A program made the position numbers and the translations under genes. From Morchella semilibera (Eukaryota > Ascomycota > Pezizomycetes > Pezizales > Morchellaceae): a DNA stretch of 64,000 nucleotides. This document shows, one piece after another, positions 19,387-31,365 of this stretch; position 1 is the first letter of the stretch, and each line of letters begins with the position of its first letter. The notes below the pieces were generated by a model. The model was not told the DNA's origin, did not search any database, and was given only the letters and a program-made list of their open reading frames with translations. The stretch is from assembly GCA_009192285.1 (NCBI GenBank), contig CM018604.1, positions 1,550,001-1,614,000 of the forward strand, given 5' to 3'.

Positions 19387-20344
19387 ATGGGTAACGATGG
19401 AGGAAGGTAAGCCGTTCTATTGGGTTTGGATTGACAAGTGCACTAACACACTCCATCTAAAGCATTCCAACACGTCGCGAACTTGTTAAATCTCCTACAC
19501 GCCGCGCCACTCACTCCCAGCTTCGTGACTCCAATGCCCAAACACAGGAATATCACTGGACCACTTGTCCTCTATCCAAACGTCCGCTCTCATCCCCCGT
19601 TGTATCCGATTCCTCAGGACGTCTCTACAATAAAGACTCAATCTTAGAGTGGCTTCTGCGTGGGACAGAGGCATTTGGTGACGGCGAAGAAGTACTAGGC
19701 GGTCGGGTAAAGAGCTTAAGGGATGTTCTGGAAATCAAGTTCGATATCGCAAAGGAAGACGGTCAGGACAAGTGGGTTTGTCCCGTGTCGAGGAAAGGTC
19801 TGGTGGCAGGAGTGAAAGCGGTTTACTTGGTACCATGCGGGCACGCATTTTCGGAGAGTGCGGTCAAGGAAGTTAAGGGAAGCGAGGGCATTTGTTTGCA
19901 GGTAATTCCTCTAGGACTATTAATCAAGAATAGCTCTCTGACTATGATAATTAGTGCGGCGCATCATACGAAGCAGATAATGTCATACCAATTAACTCCG
20001 TCATCGACGAGGATGCACAAAGATTGAGGAACCGGATCAAAATTCTTTCTGAGAAAGGCCTTGGACATACATTGAAAAAAATCTCTGATGGTAAATCAAA
20101 GAAGCGAAAGAAGGAAGATAAGGAATCCGAAAAGCTCATCAAAAGGGATGAAACCGGTATAAAAAATACCACAACAGCCAATTTAACAAGTAAGGTGCTT
20201 GAGGATGAGAAAATGAAAGCTAAACGCAGAAAGACAGAGATGAGTGACAACTTGAAGAGTCTATTTAGTGTTAAGGAACAGGACAGTGCCTCGGGGAGGA
20301 ACGACTTCATGAGTAGGGGATACACTATACCCACAAAGAGATGA
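19387..20344 (+). CDS. rtf2: Replication termination factor 2 (Rtf2)
   Basis: Three exons (19387-19406, 19463-19901, 19955-20344) with 56- and 53-bp introns give 282 aa. It starts MGNDGGSIPTRRELVK, as expected for the family. The Rtf2 domain follows: TTCPLSKRPLSSPVV and LYNKDSILEWLL, then WVCPVSRK, a PCGHAFSE segment and CGASYEADNVIPIN. Together these form a RING/U-box-like fold with incomplete metal ligands. The C-terminal third is Lys-rich and probably nuclear. In fission yeast Rtf2 stabilises forks paused at replication barriers, and it has also been tied to splicing. It sits head-to-head with PARP. Confidence 0.93.
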
Positions 20345-20435
20345 AGGCTTCTTATCCAAAAGATATGTTAACTAGGGTCAACTTCTTTTCTCTTATGTGT
20401 CTTGATCTATTGAGTTAGCGGCAGAGGTATATAGG

Positions 20436-20495
20436 CAGGAAAAACTACATCTACTCCGGAAAGATGGACGAGATTGTTGCCATAGCCTAAGGGCT
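20436..20495 (+). repeat. Short dispersed repeat, copy 2
   Basis: Matches 15655-15714, with an identical core at the right end. It lies about 100 bp past the rtf2 stop codon, in the likely 3' region of that gene. Confidence 0.6.
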
Positions 20496-21124
20496 TTGTT
20501 GCGGATTCACCGCCCTTTCTCGATTTTTTTCTTTCTTTTTTTCTTTTTTTGCGTTTTTGCGTTTTTGCAATATAGAAGGTTGGGCGCGGTGCACTAAACA
20601 TGGATGGGTTACTTAGATTGATCATGAAAACATAATACTCTTGTCAGTATGAATCGTCTTGCTACCATCGTAAACATAAATTCTAGATGTTGATGACATA
20701 TTATTTCTGTTTGCATTGAAGTAACGACTTCACGTGCTGTAATCTGGGATAAACATGTGGTATTGTTTTTAGAAGTATATAGAGAAGTGTCATTATTGAA
20801 GGAAGAACCAGGCATCTCCACTCACTTCTTCTCACCTTACGAGCGTGATAGATACGTGATTGAACAAAAAAAAAAACTTTCTTAATAATTAAATTATAAT
20901 CTTACGGTGACGTTAAGCGTACACCAGTGATGTTATCCATCACACCCAATCACTAGCATAGAGCCAGTGCAATGATTTTGTACCCGTAAACCAAAATTCA
21001 AATGATTCAAAAAAAAAGTGTCTTTCTCGGCCGGTGAAGATTCTCACCAGTATCGTTCAACCGGACACTCCTCGTCTAGGCACTCTCCGCCAAGCGAACA
21101 AACATTCAGGACTCTCGGGGCGAG

Positions 21125-21538
21125 TCAGTATTGCAGGTCTCTATACACCCGCCACTGTAACACCCAGGTAATTCTTTGTGTTTCCCAAACGGCCACCGTC
21201 CCTACAGTAGGTAGACCGTAGCTCTCTGGCAGACGGTTCGGCTCAGCCGAGCCTGCTCTCATGCGGTCGAGCGTGTGGACCTCCCGAATGGCCCTCAACT
21301 CTGCCAAGATCTGGGCACCAGCGTCCAGAGCGGGGGTATTCCTCATCTTGCCCAGGTTCGTAGCCAACTTACAGGGATGGTCGAACGATGTTGTTCGAAG
21401 TTCGGCTGTTCTAGAGCAGCCATGTTTCTGTTCATTCTCGTCAGTAAAGAACTGGTGGGGGTTTAAGCGAGGCGTCAACCGGATGTACTCACCTTCTGTA
21501 TCGTCTTGGGGGGTTAGATTCGAGCAGCGAAATCTCAC
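21125..21538 (-). pseudogene. Unrecognised protein fragment
   Basis: An open frame of 137 codons without an ATG. The upstream frame is closed by a stop within about 25 bases. The middle reads like a real helical protein (LAELRAIREVHTLDRMRA), but I recognise no family. It could be an internal exon, a decayed gene or chance. The inverted repeat at 21548-21694 lies just before its start on this strand, which could mean a transposon link. Confidence 0.25.
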
Positions 21539-21547
21539 GATAGTTGT

Positions 21548-21694
21548 CTGTATCCCTTAAGCTGACCCCCCTATAATAGAGAGCCAGAATTTGTATGGGA
21601 GATCAATTATTTGATAAGAAAGATAAGATCTGTGAGCAAACGCCACCAACCTTTGCTTCTTTCTGGGGGGTCAGCATTGACTTGAGGGATACAG
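21548..21694. repeat. MITE-like inverted repeat
   Basis: The left arm CTGTATCCCTTAAG + CTGACCCCCC (21548-21571) is repeated in inverse at 21665-21694. The match has one mismatch and a 6-base insert in the right arm. The loop is about 93 bp. The arms could fold into a strong hairpin or be the terminal repeats of a small non-autonomous transposon. Confidence 0.65.
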
Positions 21695-22249
21695 AGTGCA
21701 CCTTGGTGATAAATAATATGGCGGTAAAGTAGTTGGCCCAGGGTTATTGAAGCTTCTTTATTATAGATACTACATATAGATACAATTGCATACACAGAAA
21801 AAAGTGCCAAGTCCTCCTATTTGTGTTCGGAAACGTCATCGAGGGACGAGTACTTACTAAGTACATCTACTTACATGTTTACAAGGTAAAAACTCCGTTT
21901 TGGCCAAACGGGCCAAGTACTTACATGATGTATGTAAAGGAGACGGGAAGGTGACGAGAGTTAGAAAGATCCATTCAGAACTAGACGAAAACGTTCTATC
22001 TGTAATGAATCCCTTTGCCAAACAGGGACAAAAATTATTTCTGCTCTATACCGTCTTGATTTATTATCTTTTATTTTTACTTCCGCCGGTACTACAATAC
22101 ATAGGATGGAACCGTTGCTACGGCCAAAGTGCGGGGACGTAAGTACAAGTACTCACAACTTTAAATCCAGACTGGGACACGCTTTGCTCGCTTACTTATT
22201 TTATAGCATCACCCAATACCTATTCAACGCGATTGCCACAGTACCGGCA

Positions 22250-23449
22250 ATGAAATCTCTGCCAGTTGAGCTTCTCGAAAGAATACTCTTTCTTGCAAAC
22301 CTTTCCCACGATGAGAACCTCTCCTGTAGGCTTGTGTGTCGAGGGTTCTGCTCGATTGTCAGCCCACAGGCCTTCAAATGTATACGTATCTCAAGTTTCA
22401 CCCGAGACGCATTTGATAGGCTCGTGGATCTTTCACAGAGCGAGATTGCTTCTTACGTTCTCGATTTCGAATACAAAATCACTCGCTTTATCTCACCGAG
22501 TATTTATATGTCCCTGTTATTTGCCTAGGGCTTATGAACGGTTGGCTAATTCGAAACGGAAGAGGATACCCATGACGTGGACTCACTAATCCAATTATCA
22601 CACGAATCTGGCACTCCAACAATTCAAGATATGGCCAATTCCCTAGTGGAGCACCACAAAGCCCACCTCCACCAAGTAGATATTCTAGGGACGTTCTATG
22701 ATATTATCTCTCTCTCAAAAGCCCTACCAGCATTTACCAACCTTAAATCCGTCACCATTTCCACTTTCGATGGTCCCTTTGAGTCCCCTCCCTTTGGGGT
22801 TGAATCCGCGACGACACGTGCATTCTGGGCTGTCATAAAGGCACTTAATAACTGTACGCATCAGATAGAATCATTCAGTATCGACTCATTCTATAAATCC
22901 AGCTTGGTCATTCCACCATCCAAGTTGTCACAGATCCACGAAGTACTCGAAGGCCTAGTTCACCTCTCGATCGGAAATATCTATGGGGGGCGAGACTATT
23001 GCTTTCAAGATGAGATTCTCACAAGAGCTCCTTGTCTACAAACTTTACGGATAGGCGCAGATGGTCGGGGATGCTATGAATGGCAAGATATCATTAGGGA
23101 GCGAATAGACCATGGATATATCCACTGGCCTCAGCTGAGACTCCTTGAAATCAATGGAGGACTACCAGGTCGGGTTACGATTTTTCAGAAGGGATTAGTC
23201 AGATTCCTGGAAGCTCACCAAAATACCTTGACTGATTTGACAATCAAACGAGTTGTTCTCAGATGTAATTCAACTGCTGAATCGAGGCGATCTAAGTGGT
23301 GGCCCGTCATTGAGAGATTGAAGAGCTTTCGGGTATTAAGAAAGTTAGTCCTGAGAGAATTGGGGGAGTACGTTACGGCTAGCCTCACTTGTAGATGGAC
23401 CGAAGAAGCACGACTCTTGGAGTGGGAAAATTTGATTGCAAAGAACTAA
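22250..23449 (+). CDS. F-box protein
   Basis: Two exons (22250-22499, 22563-23449; 63-bp GT-AG intron with a GCTAAT branch site) encode 378 aa. The start MKSLPVELLERILFLANL leads directly into an F-box (residues about 2-45), including the CRLVCRGFCSIVSPQAFKCI segment. The rest resembles the irregular leucine-rich repeat C-termini of fungal F-box proteins, without clear catalytic motifs. Such proteins dock substrates onto SCF ubiquitin ligases through Skp1. The substrate cannot be predicted. An upstream in-frame extension was not chosen because the F-box begins at this ATG. Confidence 0.85.
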
Positions 23450-23648
23450 TGACGGATATCATTTCTAGTGTAATGTTTCTCATTCCAAAGTTTGGACAAA
23501 TAGCAAATACTTGTGTTTGATCATATCAAATAACTCATGCAGCAAATGTAAACGAGCTAGCTACAGGTAAAATCGCTGCCCTATGGATGAATATCTTGAC
23601 CTTAATTGATTAAACATAAATAAAAGCCGACGTATCCACCTCAGGGCC

Positions 23649-25074
23649 TTACGACAGATATGAAGTGTCCACCCAGCTAGTGTAAGACGAACCAAGAATA
23701 GTCGAAATACTGACAGCAGCGGATAGGGAACCAGAAAAGCTAGCCTAATTTTTTTTGGAGGGGAGCACACTTCAGTCAGCAATTATAAAAATATCATAGA
23801 CAGTGGATTTAACATACCCGTGTCCCACTGGCACCAGTTCCGGTGTTTCCAAACTCCTTATAATATACGTTTTCAGTATTCGCATCAGAGCTACTCCATA
23901 CACTCCACCCAGCCGAATTTATTACTCCTGAGAGGGCAGAGTTTTGAAAAACTACCCTCGAATAATCGCGCCATGGCCTCCCAAGGTACTGTGTCCCAGC
24001 TGTGACAGTATAGCCAGATGCTGCCTCGACGGTGCTATATTATTCCAACAATCGGTCAACCCCTAAACGGCTAAAGTATTTAGAATTCTTTGATTGATAC
24101 CATTTATTGAAAACGTAGTATGAAACGTTACTCTCCGAATCACGGCCGTTGGCCGTTACCCAACCATTGGCTTTGACACGAATGTCGACACCATCAAACC
24201 AAGCCCTTTGCCGTTGCCCAAAAATAAAGTCGCTGTATTTAAATTATTAGTTAGTATGGTCCCATCAAATTAGGAAAAACTCTCAACGAGATTTTTTTTT
24301 AGAAGCTTACGTCGCGCCATCTATGTAGCTTTTTGCATAAACTGCAAACCCCTCGTTGGCAAGAACAGTATCTAAAAAGAGTTATTTAGGTTAACTTAGA
24401 GAACCCGAGAGATAAAGATGTCGAAACTACATGCAGGCACGCACCTTGGTATCCTGTCAATTTTACCCCGTAGAAGCCCTGCTGATCACCCTGAGAGCTC
24501 AATGCAACAGCCTGAGATCCCTTTCCTAATATTATTCATCCGTTATTAGCCGTGCTTGTCTTAATCTTGGTTAAGTTTGATCTATACCTCTTGTATTGGC
24601 AATATTGATATTATAGATTTTTAATCCAACTGAAAAAGCACGAATTGTAGCAGTGGCATCATTGTTGGCCGAGTCATCTTGACTTTTTCCCTGGGTGATG
24701 GTCACAGTGTTCGACCCATATGAAGTCGTATCAGTTGTCTCTCCATATATCGTGAGCTGTGCTGCTCGAGCCGGAATGTAGACTTGTTCTGAATATGTCC
24801 CAGCATAGACGAAGATACACTGAGCTGCTGATGAAGTGGTAGACAAAGAACTAACAGCCGATTGAAGCTACATCAAAAAAAACCCACTCAGATATCATCC
24901 AATTGTGAAGGTTACTATAATACATTTCTCGGAATATTGAATAATACGTACTGTAGAGTATTGGCCCGAGGTAGCAGAGGGTGAGACGACTATACAACCA
25001 GTGGGGGGCGATGTTCTTGAGGCAGCAAATGCCAGCTGAACGAATGCTAGAAAGGCAGTCTGTGAAAACATCAT
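23649..25074 (-). CDS. Secreted pectin methylesterase (CE8)
   Basis: Seven exons (25074-24952, 24867-24588, 24525-24445, 24371-24311, 24232-24101, 24034-23818, 23744-23649) join in frame to 329 aa. A signal peptide (MMFSQTAFLAFVQLAFAA) precedes a right-handed beta-helix esterase domain. Family signatures are all present: YAGTYSEQVYI, SQAVALS, GYQDTVLAN with the acid/base Asp, YIDGATDFIFG with the nucleophile Asp, and LGRPW with the substrate Arg. The end TSWVDTSYL is typical. It removes methyl groups from plant pectin outside the cell, which points to contact with plant tissue as saprotroph, pathogen or mycorrhizal partner. A longer N-terminus (ATG at 25113) is possible but would bury the signal peptide. 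Confidence 0.92.
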
Positions 25075-26741
25075 TTTCGGCAACTCGTATTTTCTTCCCT
25101 TCCCTTTGTCCAAACCGACAGAAGCAAGAGTTGGGTCAATTTATAGTTCATCTATTCACCTAGCAGTCCCCTAGATCGCGGTCAAAAACAATCGGAAACC
25201 CATCCCGCCGTGAGAATGAATGCCGGAATGTTTCCCCCAACCCGAGACGATCTACCCCATATTCTAATCCCGTGGGACCAAGAATTAATCAAAAGAAATT
25301 AAGGATACCCCGCGAACGTTATACGTAGTGTTTTGTGTTTTTGTGGGGTATGCAATACATGCACCTAATTACTTCTCAACCACCCACCCAGGTCCCTTTT
25401 GTCCTCCACGCACAGCCTAATACACCCTTGGCATTGGATCGATCCGGATGAAAGATTTGATTGTGCCGATACTCGCTATAAAACAGGGTGTAATTGATAC
25501 CGAGGTCGGTATTTCGCACAATGATTGAAGTATATCCCAAGCAATAACACACATTCCTATTACCATTATTTATCCCCATAATGCGTTTGAAACGATCTCC
25601 TGTCTTGTAAATATATTTTATTGACATGGTAAATTAGAAAGCCCTTGACTATTACCCTTGACCCCTGAATGGTCATGTCCTCACGGTTCCTCACTCGTAC
25701 TCTAGGCTCTAACTCCTACAACTCTAATGAGTTATCCTACCATTGACTCCACGCAGTACTACGGGTAATTTTATCAATATCGCAAATATGTTTAGCAAAT
25801 TCCACAAACACCTTGATCAAGTTTCTGCGTTTACCAAACTTTCTGCTGTAATTTGGGGTCTTCACTGTATCTAACTGTAGACCCAATAATTTGTGTAAGT
25901 CTCTACTCTTCTATCTACTTATATGCTAGTCGCGAAAACAGGTAGAGATAAGTATATATAAGGGCCCGTTTTAGAGCCGCCCAAGGTGGATTTATGGGGG
26001 CTTGAAACTCCATTTTGGCGGAAACCCCATTCTGAGAAAATACGTTGTTTGGCAACCCATTTTGGGGTTAACTCCATCGAAATGAAGTTTTCCAATAAGC
26101 AAGACCTACCTTTTCGCTTAAAACCCGCTCCAAAGATTCTCTATGTCCCACCCACTAGTTAAAACGCCGTTCTCTCTCTGAGCCAGCTCCCAAACAGACC
26201 CTAAGAGAGCATGTGTGACATTTCAGGCTGACGAACCCCTACACAAGTACAAGCATGTGAAACATAGACCTTCAATACATCAGCCAGGAAACATGGCCAT
26301 GGACAGGGTCATTTCTGCAGTCTATCAGTACCTTTGATATTACCCCGTCGGTTCTATTACTTGTGATACGTACCCTGAGACTAAGAAGCTGTGATACCAA
26401 GTTAGTTGGTAACCAAATACATGTGCTATACTACATCGAAGGTGCCCCATTTATAATTAATACTCGTGCCTGCAACTACTTTTCGATCTTCTAGAGGTCG
26501 TCTTAAACTTTATAGCTAACAACCACAAAAACAGAATTTCCTGGAGAAACAGTCCCATATACGAACTAGATGTGCGTTGATATTAATGAAATGAATAGTA
26601 AACAATAGGAGCCCACTTTGGCACTTGAAACCAATTACCAACACATAGCCACCTGCCTACCCCAGTATTCGTGACCAATGCAAACACTTGACGAGCCTCA
26701 GTTCGACCCTTAGATTGAAACCCAAACTCACGAGATAGTAT
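25075..26741. other. Intergenic; no gene seen
   Basis: Upstream region of the pectin methylesterase gene plus A/T-rich spacer. Only short, unconserved open frames are present. Confidence 0.5.
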
Positions 26742-27458
26742 CTAAACATTTCCTTCCGGTCTGGTTTTTAGACGCATCAGCCGGATAGCCCTCTGGAGAA
26801 GGATGTTCTTGAATTGTGAGACCTCATGAACAGTTTCGCCCGTTTTGGTGAGGTGCTGAGAACCAAACCTCTCAGGCAGAATAAAATAATCGTGCGAATT
26901 GTTTCGGTTAATTTGCACACCTAACTCCAATGCGAAGTCTTCACGGAGAAGTTTAGAATTCTTGAGAGTAAAACCCAGATTAGCGAGATAATCCGGTGTC
27001 TTGATGAAATATAAACATACACTTGGATCCAAGAAAAAGGCCAGCATTTTTTCTTCCTCCTCCCAGTTACTTGTTTCATGTTGACTGCACCAACCGCTAT
27101 CTTCTGACTGAACCTTTCTACAAAGCCCATATAAGTGAGCCCATAGGAAGCTTACAAGCTTCTCAGCATCACTAAAAGCGATCTCCACCAGGTGTTTGCC
27201 GATAAGAGAAATTATTGGTATAGGCAGTGAGAGGAGGGATTTCTGTTGGGCATGCGACCTAGCCATGCGCCCTAGGCGGTGGTTGAGGAGCAAGTTTTGC
27301 AGTGGACTGTAATATGCTCTGTATGCTACAATTCCCACAAGGAGTGAGTGATGGCATACTCGCAAACTGCTTGTTGAGATATCCTCGATTTCTTCGGCAG
27401 ATTCGATACCCCCAATGATAGGTTGTCCTGAGGACGAATTAGATGGGCTTAGGATCAT
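26742..27458 (-). CDS. Hypothetical protein, 238 aa
   Basis: A single open frame with a true ATG at 27458. I do not recognise the family. The protein is mostly alpha-helical in character. A segment LPIPIISLIGKHLVEIAF near residue 78 recalls an F-box-like or hydrophobic helix but is not diagnostic. It has no signal peptide or clear membrane span. An additional 5' exon is possible because an AG directly precedes the ATG. It may be a lineage-specific gene. Confidence 0.5.
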   Translation of the reverse strand: MILSPSNSSSGQPIIGGIESAEEIEDISTSSLRVCHHSLLVGIVAYRAYYSPLQNLLLNHRLGRMARSHAQQKSLLSLPIPIISLIGKHLVEIAFSDAEKLVSFLWAHLYGLCRKVQSEDSGWCSQHETSNWEEEEKMLAFFLDPSVCLYFIKTPDYLANLGFTLKNSKLLREDFALELGVQINRNNSHDYFILPERFGSQHLTKTGETVHEVSQFKNILLQRAIRLMRLKTRPEGNV

Positions 27459-28645
27459 CTGGACTAATTCAGGGGCTGAAGTGCTTAGGATTGGTGTTGG
27501 GTGCTTAATGCCTCGGACCCTTCAACGTTCAGGGGGTGATCACATTGATCGGACATATACATGCAACTCCTATGGTCATAATGGATCATAACGTATCACT
27601 CGAAGCTAAGCTTTTATGTTTCCTAATGTAGTATAGTTTGGTTAACTACATGTATTGTTAATTCAGTGATTACATACAGCCTCTCGGCTATATCAAAACG
27701 CTCTTTCCTCCACCGCCATGGTTAACTATATTATGATAACATGTGCCAACACGTAAATTTTGATAGAAGGATATCTTCAGTAGGGGTGGCCAGCTTAAGT
27801 CCCATTTTTGGGAGATTTCGCTATACCTGTGTAACAGCCGTAATGGGTGTATATAAAGATATGTAGGTTTTGGATTACGCCCTTTCTTAGGTATCGGTAC
27901 TCAGGCACGACTAGTGCTCGATATTTTTCTATAAATCAACCAAGCACCCATCACTACAGCCTGCTTTGTAACACTATGTTACTATGCGAAGCCCACACAG
28001 CAGGAAATCTAAGCGTTGTAAGTGTTTTTGTAGGCCAGTTTCATAGACATTCAAGATAGCCATTAATGCACTAGTACAAGCGAGCAATAGAGAGATGCTA
28101 AAACAGGAAGCAACTTAGTCATTCGAAATACTGGTATCACGGGGGGAGAATATATTAGAAATTTGCAGTTGATAAGCAATTACGATATTTTACTGAATTA
28201 TGACTAATAGGCTCTAGAGGGCAATCTTCGAAGAAAGTTCCTTTGACGGGGGAGGGGTCGAACGGCTGAACTTTAAGCGGGTTTACCGGCCCAATTTGAG
28301 GAGGCGCCCAATATTTTAGAAAGCCAGACATCCAGGGAACGTGGGGTTCATGAGAAATGACAACCTGAGCTCGGGTCTCAAGCGGAGCTTGTGTAGATAT
28401 ATCCTTGGTTTTCTCTTTTGACCGTTACTCGATTTAGATTTGTTGTTGTACAGTGGAAATCATGGATGAAAGAACATAAAGCACGAAACGAACACCCTCC
28501 CCCGATGTTAACGGGGCATCTATTGGAATGTTAACATAACCGGCCTCAGTTACCGCCCGCTGCACAAACCAAATTGTTGGAATAGCTTTTGAAGCACCTC
28601 TATAGATTTTTCGCCATACCCTTAAAATACCCATACCGGCACCAT
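27459..28645. other. Intergenic; no gene seen
   Basis: A/T-rich spacer. The first TACATGTA palindrome of the window appears at about 27648. No supported coding region was found. Confidence 0.5.
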
Positions 28646-28990
28646 CTAAGACGATCTTTGTAGTCTCTCGCCAACAGTCTTGGTAACACTGCCAGCAGCT
28701 CCCTTGAACTCCCGATCGCACTCGGCGTATCCTCTGCCAGCACCGAACCCAAGACCAACCCAAGCAGGGAAAGCGCGGCGTTTGAATAATAGAACTGAAA
28801 AGATAATACCGAACCCGGCACCAAGGGTAGACTTCACCAAGAGGTTCGCGAGGCAGTGGTCCCACTAGTTGTGATCAATTAGCAAACGGGTGGACTTTGA
28901 AATGGATAGAGGATATTGTACCTTCTCGTTGAGCAATCCCTCTGAGGCAGGACGGGACTTGGCGACTGTGTTGGGGGTAGAGGAGGCCAT
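28646..28990 (-). CDS. MIC10: MICOS subunit Mic10
   Basis: Two exons (28990-28922, 28864-28646; 57-bp intron) encode 95 aa. The N-terminus is short and polar and ends in LLNEKWDHCLANLLVKS. Two membrane segments follow with the family's glycine motifs: GAGFGIIFSVLLFKRR and AFPAWVGLGFGAGRGYAECD. Mic10 is an inner-membrane hairpin protein that oligomerises through these glycines and bends cristae junctions as the core of MICOS. The length and the positive loop between the two spans fit. Other overlapping frames on this strand are shadows. Confidence 0.93.
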
Positions 28991-30513
28991 CTTCGTCAAT
29001 TGCAAACTGAAGATTTTTTTCTTTATAAGCCAGTGTGATCAAGACAACCGAGGAAATTATAGGCAGAGTAACAGAAATGAATTTACCTTGGCACAACTAT
29101 ACAAATTCTAGGCGGGATAGGCTCAATTTGATCTGTATTTCGGTATGGCGGACGTGGGGGGATTTGAGTATTGACTTAGGGTAACTTATCGCACGAAAAG
29201 TCGGATGAAACCTGACGTCTCGAAGGCCAAGAGCTCGGTTATTAGTCATCAGAGCCTGCTCAGCCAGACTGTCATGACCATATTTCTTTAAGCATGGCGC
29301 ATAACTCATCACGCAACTAAAATAGAAATACTACATGTATTTAGGGCGAAGTTGAATCTCACCGGAGCACTACAAAGCCAAACTACAATGTACTTACCCT
29401 AGACGTGTATCGTGCGTACCATTGCCGGATAGCGTGCTGAGGTGAGTGGGGGCAATATGTAGGGCTAGACGACACTCTTTCATCTATGTAGAGTCTCACC
29501 CATCGATCCCTATACCACCCTCCAATTAAAATACATAGAGTTATTCAGGGACAATATCAAGGATGCTATCGTTCTTGAATTTATACGTCCCTCCACTATC
29601 TGCCGATGCGGCGGTCATTGGTTTCGGTTGAGTTCACTGTACCACATCTACATTCATATTCAGTTTTTGATGCTACACACCTAGAAGGATTCGCCAGGTC
29701 CTCCGATCGGTGAATGACAACGGCACAAAGGTAAGTGCTTAACGAATCGAAATGCTTGGCAATCGGGTTTGGTCAGACGAATAAAACATTTACTTACATT
29801 TAGGTACGCATCGCTGACAAAACATAAACCGCGGCCGGTTGCTGAAAGTACATGTACATGTACTAATGTATGTACATGTAGTTATCGGATTCGAGGTACT
29901 ACATGTACATATATACATCTATAGCCAGGAGTAATATACGCTTCCTACCCTTAGGATGTCTTTTTAGGATCCCTACATGCAGCAGGAGCTCTTCTATCTA
30001 AAGTAATTCCATGAATGTATTGAATACATGTGATATATACACTGATCACACGTAGGGTCATCCTTCCTCACTCGGCTTCTATAGACCTACATGTACCCAG
30101 AACGCAGTTACCCACGCTGAACCTTCGATACATGTAGTCCTCGGCGGCTGACATTGTATCAAGGGCCCGATTAGGCTTTTGGGCCTGGGCTTCCAGCACC
30201 TGCAATAGCAGCTAGGTGCGAGCTGATTGTTTGCAATTGGTATTACGAGCATGTATGCCAACTTTTATTGTAAAAATAAAATAAAAATAAAGATACGACT
30301 ATAACTAATTTAAGAGAGAGGGAGGGGGGCGAGGTACAAAGAAAAATCAAATAACACCAACAAAAGGACATTAACCACCACCGCCTGTTCCGGTACAAGT
30401 CTATCAGTACCATTCTACAGACTTCTTCCCAATCAAGACCTGCTATACGTATGTGTATGTTACAAACACCAAACTTTTGACTCGACAAATGAGAACAACC
30501 ACATGTACATAGC
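28991..30513. other. Intergenic, rich in TACATGTA palindromes
   Basis: No gene supported. TACATGTA occurs near 29331, 29849, 29855, 29873, 29901, 30088 and 30130, several of them in a tight cluster at 29849-29908. Confidence 0.6.
29849..29908. repeat. TACATGTA cluster
   Basis: Four copies of the 8-bp palindrome occur within 60 bases, two of them overlapping, together with related GTATGTACAT words. It is the densest site of a motif spread over the right half of the window. Confidence 0.7.
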
Positions 30514-31365
30514 CTACAACTTTGGCTGTCCTAGCTCCTTCTCCAACTCCTCTAATCTTCGGATGGAAGCTTCTTTGCGTATTTTGGCTTTCGCCATTTG
30601 TATATCCCTCTTTTCGATGTCTTTCCTCAAACGTTTGATTTCCTTTCTTCTCCGTTTCTCATCAGTGTCCTCGTTTTTTGGTTTGGGGCTGACGCTACTT
30701 TCACCCTCGACTTTCATTTCGGACGAATCTCCTTCTGTTTCTTTGCTGCCTTCACGCTCCGGTCCAGCGGAGTGCTTGCGGTCTATCGCATCATGTCTTC
30801 TCCTCCACGAATCAAGCCAAGAATCAGTGCATGGTTTTCGGATTTCTTCTGGGTAAATCTTAGTGTTAAGCTCTTCGGCTTTGGCTTTCAGTGCTTCCAA
30901 ATCAATGCTTTTGCGGTCGTCGCACCCCATGAACCAATCATGAAGAGCATTGTCCAATTCAGGATGACTGAAATCTTCGGGATTTGATGGAGGTGGTGTT
31001 GGGGGAAGAGCATGAGGCGGGTGCGGTGGTAACGGCGGGCAACCTGCTTCGAATCGAACCTCGAGTGGTGCTGGTGTCGACTTGAACTTCTTCAAGTTCC
31101 GCGAGACGGTGGACTGGTTTATCGCTTTGTGGAAAGTTGTCTCAAACCATTCTGCGAGCTCCCTCTGTAGATGAATTGCGAGTTAAGCATAACGAACCCT
31201 CTAGACCGAGACTTTGATTCAGTGACAAACCTGTTTTAGTTGAGGATTCTTCGACGCGTGAAGGTACAGCTCGTACTTTTCGCTTGTGGTAGCTTCCTCG
31301 TGCTTCCGTTTCTTGGGCGAAGTCGCACGCTCGGGGCAGGCTGCTACGTCCATATCCATGCTCAT
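30514..31365 (-). CDS. CENP-B/pogo-type HTH DNA-binding protein
   Basis: Two exons (31365-31231, 31164-30514; 66-bp intron) encode 261 aa. After a basic N-terminus (SPKKRKHEE, NLS-like) comes a psq/CENP-B N-terminal helix-turn-helix (about 28-72: YELYLHASKNPQLKQRELAE...INQSTVSRNLK). A Pro-rich linker follows, then a second CENP-B-type HTH (about 105-150: ELDNALHDWFMGCDDRKSIDL...). The C-terminus is a highly charged coiled coil. In pogo transposases a DDE domain would follow. Here the protein ends, so it looks like a domesticated binding module or a truncated transposase. Reading frames and splice signals are clean, which favours a functional host gene. Confidence 0.78.

Larger units (their letters stand above)
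20345..22249. other. Intergenic with repeats and a doubtful ORF
   Basis: Contains the second copy of the short dispersed repeat, a T-rich tract (about 20520-20570), a possible protein fragment at 21125-21538 and a long inverted repeat at 21548-21694. No intact gene was seen. Confidence 0.5.

Noticed and set aside
28434-28865. 143-aa ORF overlapping Mic10
   Set aside because: It is a shadow frame. The Mic10 frame has the glycine-rich membrane motifs and a proper first exon.
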